Source: a virus. Taken from it: a stretch of DNA of 21,066 bases. Shown one piece after another: positions 15,092-21,066 of the stretch; position 1 is the first letter of the stretch, and every line of letters begins with the position of its first letter. A program made the position numbers and the translations under genes. The stretch spans positions 1 through 21,066 of IMG/VR virus record IMGVR_UViG_3300007074_001457; one strand, written 5' to 3'. Below the pieces are notes generated by a model. The model had not been told where the DNA came from and did no database searches. It saw nothing but the letters and a program-made list of their open reading frames with translations.

Positions 15092-15322
15092 ATGGCAACA
15101 GATTATAAAATATTAGAACGAAACGGGAAATTCCTTGTTGGGGTCGTCCAGGTAAAGAATAGAGTATTCTCTATGAATCATTTCTGGGAACCGTATGAGA
15201 AATTTCACTGTATTTATATGGGGTTGCATAGACCAGCACATTTTAAGACATTGAAGAAGGCAAGGAAATATGTTAAGAAAATAACTAAGCCAGACACCTA
15301 TCACACACTAAAAAAATCTTAA
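15092..15322 (+). CDS. Small basic unknown protein (76 aa)
   Basis: It begins MATDYKILERNGKFLVGVVQVKN, a beta hairpin, and continues to FKTLKKARKYVKKI, a basic helix. The pattern resembles small phage proteins in which a short sheet is followed by a FKTLKxARKY helix, but I cannot assign a function. It has an AAGGA sequence about 9 bases before the ATG, one of the few Shine-Dalgarno-like sites in this window. It lies downstream of clpP and the 37-aa gene and is probably co-transcribed with them. Confidence 0.6.
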   Translation: MATDYKILERNGKFLVGVVQVKNRVFSMNHFWEPYEKFHCIYMGLHRPAHFKTLKKARKYVKKITKPDTYHTLKKS

Positions 15323-15327
15323 TGTAG

Positions 15328-15384
15328 AAGTATCGAATTAAAAGAGAGAAGTATTTTCCATCAACCTAGTCAAAGTATCGAATT
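15328..15384. repeat. 12-base direct repeat pair
   Basis: AAGTATCGAATT occurs at 15328-15339 and 15373-15384. The second copy lies in the last codons of the minus-strand 254-aa gene. It may be a recombination trace or a duplicated binding site. Confidence 0.55.
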
Positions 15385-16134
15385 TAGTTTTGAATTTCTA
15401 TTAAACTTCTCCTTGTCAAGATGGCTAAGCTCTTTAACTAATTTCCTTTTAAGTAAGTCTAGATTTACATGTGGTGATGTCGGTGAGTAAAGTGTACTCA
15501 TAATATCATTTACCATTTTATTAGTTTCTATATTAACTATTATTTCCTTATGTGCTTTTTTTATTAAAGATTTAGAAACAATTTCATGAGTATGAAATTG
15601 ATACGAATCGGTCATTCCCATAATTTCCTTACTCAATTCCAAACCATTGAAAACAGAATAATTTATGATTTCAACGGATAAATCCCAATTAACCGCCAAT
15701 TCAAGCCTATATAGATATGGGAAGAGAGCCTCCCATCGTTTCATATCATTAAAGCACTTATCAAATTCCTTCTTTGTTAGGTTTTCAAAACGTTCAGCAG
15801 CATCCCATAGACAATTTAATTCATAACTACTGTCATATAATGTATCTTTTTTACAACGATGTGTGGCTTGATCTAAACATTTATAAACACTATCCACCAT
15901 CATAGTCTTCAATGTTTTGAAGTCGATAGTTGTTTTACCCAACATTAAATCCAATTTACGAACATTACATTCATGGAATTCAACGTATAAATTACACATT
16001 TTGTGTAATTTCATATCCACCATATCTCCCCATTCAAACTTATGGTCAAAATATTGTTGAATCTGTGGAAATAATTCCATCACCTCTATTGACCTTTTAT
16101 AATTCTTATTAATAATAGTGAAATTCATCTTCAT
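15370..16134 (-). CDS. Unknown helical protein (254 aa)
   Basis: No family is recognised. The protein is almost entirely helical, with many charged residues and several Cys (C48, C57, then C86 and C94 near HRCKKD) that do not form a clear zinc motif. The start MKMNFTIINKNY follows a short leader. It has no tag-like N-terminus, signal or membrane segment. It lies downstream of a structured gap that may end the transcript of the gene before it. Confidence 0.6.
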   Translation of the reverse strand: MKMNFTIINKNYKRSIEVMELFPQIQQYFDHKFEWGDMVDMKLHKMCNLYVEFHECNVRKLDLMLGKTTIDFKTLKTMMVDSVYKCLDQATHRCKKDTLYDSSYELNCLWDAAERFENLTKKEFDKCFNDMKRWEALFPYLYRLELAVNWDLSVEIINYSVFNGLELSKEIMGMTDSYQFHTHEIVSKSLIKKAHKEIIVNIETNKMVNDIMSTLYSPTSPHVNLDLLKRKLVKELSHLDKEKFNRNSKLNSIL

Positions 16135-16192
16135 GTTTGTAAATGTACGGATAACTTACCGACGGGCCAAATTTAGGTATTATTAACAGAAA

Positions 16193-16222
16193 AAACCATT
16201 AAGGAGCGAATCTCAATGGTTT
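16193..16222 (-). terminator. 8-bp hairpin with T run on the minus strand
   Basis: AAACCATT (16193-16200) pairs with AATGGTTT (16215-16222). Inside the loop GAG and CTC can pair further. Read on the minus strand the stem is followed by more Ts (six in a row in all), as in an intrinsic terminator for the lysine-rich gene. On the plus strand it is instead the first hairpin of the rRNA-like stretch. Confidence 0.45.
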
Positions 16223-16275
16223 CTCTGACCTACCCGATGAACGAGCCGATGTCATAACGGTCCTAAGTCCGTTTG
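16223..16275 (+). ncRNA. Candidate structured RNA resembling 23S rRNA helix-69 region
   Basis: ATAACGGTCCTAAG (16254-16267) is identical to the universally conserved 23S rRNA stretch around E. coli 1916-1929. GCCG (16245-16248) lies at exactly the same 5-base distance before it as in the rRNA. Upstream, CTCTGA, CCCG and AACG blocks occur in the same order as in many bacterial 23S genes. The stretch is clearly richer in G+C than its surroundings. AACGG (16256-16260) can pair with CCGTT (16269-16273). No promoter or ends can be defined, and transcription is not shown. Confidence 0.3.
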
Positions 16276-16297
16276 AAGTATATATTAACTACGAAAG

Positions 16298-16570
16298 TTA
16301 ATCTTTCTTCTTACGAGGTTTGTCTTTTTTTGAAGGCTTTTTCAAACCATCCTTTACCGACTTCACTTCAGAAGATTTCTTAGTACTTTTCTTACGAGGT
16401 TTGTACTTTTTCTTAGGCTTAGACACTACAGGCTCGTCAACTTTCGTTACATACTCAACTTTTATTGGTTCCGAAACTTTATCCACAACCACTTCTTTAA
16501 CTTCTTCTTCAATCTTGTCAGATCTAAAAAGACCTCTGAAAAAAGAAACAATCCATCTCAATAATCTCAT
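16298..16570 (-). CDS. Lysine-rich protein with amphipathic N-terminus
   Basis: The 90-aa protein starts with an amphipathic aromatic/basic helix (MRLLRWIVSFFRGLFR), continues with an acidic Val-rich middle (EEEVKEVVVDKVSEPIKVEYV), and ends in a histone-H1-like tail with KPKKK, KPRKK and PSKKDKPRKKK repeats. The tail should bind nucleic acid without sequence specificity and the N-terminal helix may attach to membrane. It could be a DNA-condensing packaged protein or an antimicrobial-like effector. Identity unknown. A hairpin in the gap after its stop may end transcription. Confidence 0.6.
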   Translation of the reverse strand: MRLLRWIVSFFRGLFRSDKIEEEVKEVVVDKVSEPIKVEYVTKVDEPVVSKPKKKYKPRKKSTKKSSEVKSVKDGLKKPSKKDKPRKKKD

Positions 16571-16662
16571 TCTACGTGTAATTAATTTTTAATATATATA
16601 AAAAACCGTTCCCTCCCACGGAATATTTTAGTAATCAATTATTTACAACAAAAATTCGGGCA

Positions 16663-16673
16663 AATAATATAAT
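16663..16673 (+). promoter_or_regulatory. AATAATATAAT motif before uvsW
   Basis: Third copy (11 bases) of the motif found in two other gene-start gaps, here ending 7 bases before the ATG. It contains a TATAAT element. Confidence 0.25.
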
Positions 16674-16680
16674 ATTAGAT

Positions 16681-18213
16681 ATGAAGTTTAAATATGATAA
16701 AGTTAAGGAAGAACTTGTTGTTACAGAAGCATCAAGAATAGAATATCACCAATTGGAAATATGGTTATCTAGAAATGTGAAGGGGTACCGATTTATGCCT
16801 GCTTATAAAATGGGTATATGGAATGGTCAAAATTCATATTTTAGAGATGGTCATGTAAATCTAGGACTCTGGAAAGAATGTTTAAAAGCCGCCAAGGAAA
16901 TTGGTGCAAATTTTCAGGTTGAGAATAAAGAAGATTTTCCATTAAATAGAGAAGTTACGATGAATAGTGTTAGGGAATTCTGTGATGAATTTTTTAATAA
17001 ACATAAAGTTAAAAATAAAGATGGTGGGTGGTCAGACTTTATGCCTTACGACCATCAGATTGATACTGCTTTTAAGATATTAAAAAATAGATATTGTATG
17101 GCTGAGGTTGCCACTTCTGGTGGTAAATCACTCATAATATCAATTGTTATATTTTACACTCTTAAAAACCTAAACCCGGATGCTAAGTTTTTGATGATTG
17201 TACCATCAATTACACTGGTCACACAGTTCTACGATAACTTACTCGAATATAATTATGGTGAGCAAACCCTGGCCGAAGTTAAAGATGATAAATTAGAAGA
17301 ACTACTTGTTGGTGGTGAGGGAAAACCTTCAATGCCATGTACTCTTAGAATAGAAGAAGTTATGTCTGATAAACCAAGAAAACATTCTGGTGTTAAAGAT
17401 GCTAATATCTACATCGGTACTTACCAATCACTAGAGAAGTGGCCAAAAGAATTCTTCAAACAATTTCATACAGTTGCTTGTGATGAAGCTCACGGGGCTA
17501 AGGCCCAGACAACACTAACCATATTGAAAAAAACAATTGGACACGCCTATTCAAGATTTGGTGTTTCTGGTACATTTCCACCTGATGATTCTTGTGAAAT
17601 ACTCACAATACAATCTGTATTAGGTCCAAAAATTACAGAAGTATCAGCAACTCATTTGAAAGAAAAAGGTATCATAACACCGATGAAAGTAAAGGCGGTT
17701 ATAATGAACCATGCTGATCCATCTTTCGAAAGACAAATGGAAGAAATACGTAGAGGAGGATTGGGTAAAGAAGTTTTAAACTTCGAGAAGAAATACATAC
17801 AAGAATCTGTCAAACGAAAAGATATCATAAGTAAGATAGTAAAACGATGTGATAAGAACACACTTATACTTTTTCACTCAATCGAACATGGTGAGTCATT
17901 ATTGAAATACCTTACTAATGAATGTCCTGATAAAGAGTTCTATTATATTGATGGTTCTGTTAAGAACAAGCAGAGAGAAATCATAAAGGCTAAGATGGAA
18001 GAAACACAAACAAAAGTGGAATATACCATTTTAAATTTTGGTAGATATGAAATTGATGTGAAATCTGATAAAATGATATTATTAAGTGATGGTAAGTATA
18101 AAAAAGCCAGTGATATAAATAAAAATGATGATATAGATGATAAATTCATCGAAACCCTTCGGAATGATATCAAGGGGGTAATAAATGCTGATGAGGATAA
18201 ACGGAAATATTAA
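16681..18213 (+). CDS. uvsW: UvsW-type DNA/RNA helicase, N-terminal part with foreign tail
   Basis: In T4, UvsW unwinds R-loops and branched DNA and drives the switch to recombination-dependent replication. Motifs seen are a Q-like YDHQ (123-126), Walker A TSGGKS (145-150), DEAH (268-271), SGTFP (296-300) and the start of the second RecA domain (LILFHS, 396-401; YYIDGS, 421-426). Similarity ends at about residue 446 (TKV). The last 64 residues (including KSDKMILLSDGKYKKASDINKNDD) are unrelated to UvsW and look like an intein/Hint-type strand pattern. Motifs V and VI are absent here and found downstream in a separate fragment. Alone this product should lack helicase activity. Confidence 0.85.
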   Translation: MKFKYDKVKEELVVTEASRIEYHQLEIWLSRNVKGYRFMPAYKMGIWNGQNSYFRDGHVNLGLWKECLKAAKEIGANFQVENKEDFPLNREVTMNSVREFCDEFFNKHKVKNKDGGWSDFMPYDHQIDTAFKILKNRYCMAEVATSGGKSLIISIVIFYTLKNLNPDAKFLMIVPSITLVTQFYDNLLEYNYGEQTLAEVKDDKLEELLVGGEGKPSMPCTLRIEEVMSDKPRKHSGVKDANIYIGTYQSLEKWPKEFFKQFHTVACDEAHGAKAQTTLTILKKTIGHAYSRFGVSGTFPPDDSCEILTIQSVLGPKITEVSATHLKEKGIITPMKVKAVIMNHADPSFERQMEEIRRGGLGKEVLNFEKKYIQESVKRKDIISKIVKRCDKNTLILFHSIEHGESLLKYLTNECPDKEFYYIDGSVKNKQREIIKAKMEETQTKVEYTILNFGRYEIDVKSDKMILLSDGKYKKASDINKNDDIDDKFIETLRNDIKGVINADEDKRKY

Positions 18214-18351
18214 ATAGTATGAATGAGGTGGTAAGAGAATATAATTTCAGTACAGAAAGTATATAGATAAAGATATTACTATACAGGAAAAAGATTTAAA
18301 TGATGTAAGTATATCACTACTAAATTGTAAAATAAAAACAATAAATATATA
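18214..18351 (+). other. Intervening stretch within the uvsW locus
   Basis: This 138-base gap separates the two uvsW pieces. It contains only short frames, among them a 15-codon one from 18220 and one ending ...LNDVSISLLNCKIKTINI just before 18352. No group I intron core or known endonuclease is visible. It is probably the decayed middle of an insertion. Confidence 0.5.
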
Positions 18352-18694
18352 ATGGCAAGAATAATCGATAAAAGAAAAGAAATTAGAGAAGAAGGGGCGA
18401 CTAAGGTATTAGTTGCCTCTTATTGAGTACGGGACATTAAGTACGGGAGTCTCAATTAAAGCTATTTTTAACGTCATATTTGCTGACTCTTTCAAGTCTG
18501 AACAGATTATCATACAATCTATCGGTAGAGCTCTTAGACTACATAAGGATAAGGCAACTGCCATGATATTCGACCTTGTTGATATATTTACAGATGTGAA
18601 TCCGAATAACATATTATACAGGCACTTCATGGAACGTAAGAAGTTTTATAAAAATAGAGAATATCCCTATTCAGTTAAAAAGATAATCTTATAA
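18352..18694 (+). pseudogene. uvsW: uvsW C-terminal fragment (motifs V and VI), frameshifted
   Basis: An ATG at 18352 opens 24 codons ending ATKVLVASY and TGA (18424). The next frame continues the same protein with YGTLSTGVSIK (motif V), QSIGRALRLHK (motif VI arginine finger) and a C-terminal tail to 18694. Intact UvsW reads VLVASYGTLSTG, so a 7-base insertion at about 18424-18430 explains the shift; AGTACGGGA occurs twice here (18426-18434, 18440-18448), pointing to a templated slip. Its upstream part (REEGATKV) repeats the end of the N-terminal piece (MEETQTKV), so both pieces overlap in sequence content. It lacks a normal start for motif V to VI unless translation begins at TTG 18413. Confidence 0.75.
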
Positions 18695-18733
18695 TAATTT
18701 TCTATGATTACTAAAATATGAAATGAAATGAAT

Positions 18734-20194
18734 TTAAGTTATTTGATTACTAGGTAATAAATCAACTCTATTCTCATCATATTTTATTCTAATAACACTT
18801 CTTATCAATTTCGTTGATCGTGTCTTCTTATAAACACCATCACCCTCACTACTACCTTTCTTATTGGTATTGCCTTCCATGGTTGATATTTTGTTATTCT
18901 TTATATCACTCAATGAAATACCGATGTGGCTAAAATTAAATACGATTATATCACCAGGTAATATTTTTTCAAATGGTGGTTTTAGTACATCGACAAAATT
19001 TTGATTCTGCCGAGCCCAGTTCTCGAAATCATATGCTCCGGCAGTTTTGGGTAATGTGAATGAATATTTAATATTATCCATATTAGAAACTGCCTTAAAA
19101 CAGAAACACACAAAGGCGGCACACCATGGCCAACCAGGTCCAGGAATTTTACTAGGTTTTAACCATGTAGAAGCTTGGTAGATATAAATATCCTTACCAG
19201 TATTGGAATTCTCTGGGTCTTCACGAACACCTTCTTGCGTAAGACTCACCTCAACTATATTTTTAGCAAAGTCACTTATAACACCACCAGATGGTCCAAC
19301 CTTTTCATCAACATAAACAGGAGCACTCTTTACAACTTCAATAGTTGGATCTTCCGTAACATTTGCATCGTTATTAGGATCTAATAATGGAACGTAACCA
19401 GGTACATCATCATCAAATGCCATCGAAACTTGTGAAACTTTTTTAGTCGATTTCCAATCATCTCCAATAACTTGATCACTTTTTCTATTTGAAGCATTAT
19501 CACTAACAGTCTTTATCTTAGAATTACTATTAGTATAGACATTATTTGATAAGAACTTTGGATCACGTAATTCAAAATACTCATTCAATACGTCTATAAA
19601 TCCTGGCATTGGTTGAACTGGAGCACCCTGATTACCCATATATGGACCACTACCCAGTCCGGCCAATTGTTTTATGAATTTATCCATCCATTTCATGTAA
19701 TTAGTACCCAAGATAACTTGTTGGTCAGCATTGGCATCACCAAGTGATAATTTTGAGTAATTATCCTTTAAATTTATATCGATTGTTGAATTTTTAATAT
19801 TTATATTGTTGAATTTATAATCCATCATCAATCCCTCATCATCGTTCGAATATATCTGTGTCTTGTGGTCAAACAACATTGTCTTCATGGACTTATATCC
19901 TTGTTCTGACAAATCCTTTAATTTGTTTTCTAGATTCATATTATAATGATCAGCAAAGATATATTCTGGTTTATAAATATTACCGGAATCAAAAACACAA
20001 GTGAGAACCTTACCAACTTCTGGTACATTAAACTCATTACCATTTATATCTTTCCATGGTGATGCCCATGGAATATCATCAGTCGGAATATCATCAAAAA
20101 CATCTAATATTCTTATACGACATCTACCGAGTCGTTTTGGGTCAATATTTACCTCGACCACACCTATATAGGTTTTAGATTTATTGATTTGCAT
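18734..20194 (-). CDS. Baseplate spike protein: gp5-like OB domain fused to CHAP-type peptidase
   Basis: The N-terminal 85 residues (YIGVVEVNIDPKRLGRCRIRI, DDIPWASPW, VPEVGKVLTCVFDSG) match the OB-fold of T4 gp5 and related baseplate spikes. Residues 90-300 form a spacer with strands (NINIKNSTIDINLK) and a disordered linker. Residues 308-470 form a CHAP/NlpC-like domain: C358 in WPWCAAFV, PGDIIVF before H423 in SHIGIS, and EGN (440-442). It should cut the peptidoglycan peptide or amide bond as the tail tube passes the envelope, taking the place of the lysozyme domain of T4 gp5. The next gene upstream is also a tail protein. Confidence 0.85.
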   Translation of the reverse strand: MQINKSKTYIGVVEVNIDPKRLGRCRIRILDVFDDIPTDDIPWASPWKDINGNEFNVPEVGKVLTCVFDSGNIYKPEYIFADHYNMNLENKLKDLSEQGYKSMKTMLFDHKTQIYSNDDEGLMMDYKFNNINIKNSTIDINLKDNYSKLSLGDANADQQVILGTNYMKWMDKFIKQLAGLGSGPYMGNQGAPVQPMPGFIDVLNEYFELRDPKFLSNNVYTNSNSKIKTVSDNASNRKSDQVIGDDWKSTKKVSQVSMAFDDDVPGYVPLLDPNNDANVTEDPTIEVVKSAPVYVDEKVGPSGGVISDFAKNIVEVSLTQEGVREDPENSNTGKDIYIYQASTWLKPSKIPGPGWPWCAAFVCFCFKAVSNMDNIKYSFTLPKTAGAYDFENWARQNQNFVDVLKPPFEKILPGDIIVFNFSHIGISLSDIKNNKISTMEGNTNKKGSSEGDGVYKKTRSTKLIRSVIRIKYDENRVDLLPSNQIT

Positions 20195-20214
20195 GATTTA
20201 TATATTGATTAATA

Positions 20215-21066
20215 TCACCCACCAGTGATCGTATTAGTTAATACATCTCCTCCAAAATCTCTAAGAGAGTTTCTAATATCAAAAAAGAATTGGTTTGACA
20301 CACCATCGACAATCTGTGATTGATAAACATTTGTTGGAGCTGGCATCCTACCTATACCCATCGAATTTCTAAGTTGGTCCAGTGAGTTGTTTATTAGTGA
20401 GAACTGTGTATTCAATTGCCTTTGAGCCTCTTGTAAGGCAGCATTTTTTAGTCCGTTTAATAATCTGGATGTTGCCGAAGTCTTTTGGTCTTTTGAGTAA
20501 GATTCTAACGCTACTGGTGTTCTAGTATCACCTTCATTCACCTTCATAACAGAACCATTTGGTGAAGAGTCTTTCAGTTTCCAATTTCCGACATTTAAAA
20601 TAAATCCATTTCTTCTCGGAATAACAACCGATGGATTAATTGGTTGTGGAAATATTGAGTAATCATATAATTCCTTATAAGTATCCTTTGCAGGATTATA
20701 CCTGACAAAAGACACGTTTGAATATTTATAAGAAATCTGAGTTGACCACTTATCCATAGATACTGGCTTAGTAGATAAATCAATCGAATTCGGATGTACT
20801 GGTTTATCAAAAAAGAACTGACACTCATACACATAATAGACATATTTGGATAGGTTTGCTTTTATCATTTCTAATTTGGATAAATTATCTTCAACAGAAG
20901 CTCCCTTCTTAATCTGGACAAAATTCCTCATCTCAGAAACATTTATCTTCATATCAAAACGAAGTAGGTTTTCTGGACATAATGATTTACCATTAATCTT
21001 TGACCAATATAACTTTTTATATAATGAGTATAATGTACCCATATTTAAAGTAGTATCTTCGTAAAA
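20215..21066 (-). CDS. Baseplate or tail-tube-like protein (N-terminus beyond window)
   Basis: The frame is open to the window edge, so the ATG at 21042 may be internal and the protein longer at its N-terminus. Residues after that ATG (SLYKKLYWSKINGKS, then ENLLRFDMKINVSEMRNF, YVYECQFFFDKP, STQISYKYSNVSFVRY) follow the beta-barrel pattern of T4-type tail-tube and baseplate tube-initiator proteins (gp19/gp54/gp48 group). The C-terminal 120 residues are helical with a Gln/Asn-rich segment and a GG end. It lies 20 bases before the gp5-like gene on the same strand, which fits baseplate assembly genes. The exact counterpart cannot be settled from sequence alone. Confidence 0.55.
   Translation of the reverse strand, partial: FYEDTTLNMGTLYSLYKKLYWSKINGKSLCPENLLRFDMKINVSEMRNFVQIKKGASVEDNLSKLEMIKANLSKYVYYVYECQFFFDKPVHPNSIDLSTKPVSMDKWSTQISYKYSNVSFVRYNPAKDTYKELYDYSIFPQPINPSVVIPRRNGFILNVGNWKLKDSSPNGSVMKVNEGDTRTPVALESYSKDQKTSATSRLLNGLKNAALQEAQRQLNTQFSLINNSLDQLRNSMGIGRMPAPTNVYQSQIVDGVSNQFFFDIRNSLRDFGGDVLTNTITGG

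Noticed and set aside
16135-16297. tRNA gene in the GC-richer gap
   Set aside because: No acceptor stem, T-loop or anticodon arm with normal spacing could be drawn on either strand, despite a GGTAGGTCAGAG stretch on the minus strand.
18019-18423. Group I intron or translational bypass joining the uvsW halves
   Set aside because: No intron core elements are visible, both pieces repeat the TKV region, and the second piece has an extra frameshift, so precise splicing or bypass would not give an intact protein.
18352-18426. Independent 24-aa gene
   Set aside because: Its sequence ends in VLVASY, part of UvsW motif V, so it is the upstream part of the broken uvsW fragment.

Overview
The window is AT-rich DNA that looks like part of a large tailed-phage (T4-type myovirus) genome. 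Support comes from a gp45-like sliding clamp, a T4-gp61-like primase with a zinc ribbon and TOPRIM motifs, a UvsW-type helicase, a gp5-like baseplate spike protein and a second baseplate or tail-tube protein. Genes lie on both strands and are tightly packed. Most starts lack a Shine-Dalgarno sequence and are preceded only by A/T-rich leader. One protein carries a motif I associate with Bacteroidota proteins (DUF6576-like). A Bacteroidota host is therefore a reasonable but unproven inference.

Layout. Positions 1-813 hold the C-terminal part of a nicotinamide phosphoribosyltransferase (NAD+ salvage), then a decayed stretch. Positions 1022-2144 hold two minus-strand genes that look paralogous near their domain ends. 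The sliding clamp is at 2188-2967. Positions 3130-4987 form a plus-strand cluster of three small unknown proteins and a PD-(D/E)XK-type nuclease, closed by a perfect 12-bp hairpin. Positions 5026-7547 carry an HNH endonuclease, a small unknown gene and a large Vsr-like homing endonuclease. The primase (7625-8803) is flanked on its other side by a truncated endonuclease remnant. Positions 9036-13094 hold a 615-aa unknown protein, a metallophosphoesterase, a two-helix membrane peptide and a HAD-like protein. A frameshifted endonuclease (13164-13857) ends in a second hairpin with the same arms as the first. Then come a very acidic small protein, a ClpP protease with an intact triad, small genes, an unknown 254-aa protein, a 163-base gap with rRNA-like sequence, a lysine-rich protein, a broken uvsW, and the two baseplate genes.

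Genes that may work together: clamp, primase and UvsW belong to replication and recombination. The NAD+ salvage enzyme would support nucleotide-cofactor supply or resistance to NAD+-depleting defence. At least six proteins begin with a similar short peptide (hydrophobic/basic residues, then an aromatic-x-E/K-aromatic core) that resembles the capsid-targeting peptide of T4 internal proteins; these may be packaged and injected.

The observations most worth checking are (1) that shared N-terminal peptide; (2) a higher-GC intergenic stretch at 16135-16297 containing a 14-base exact match to the universally conserved helix-69 region of 23S rRNA; (3) the interrupted uvsW, whose helicase motifs V and VI lie in a separate, frameshifted piece; and (4) modular endonucleases sharing an N-terminal zinc module but carrying different nuclease domains.
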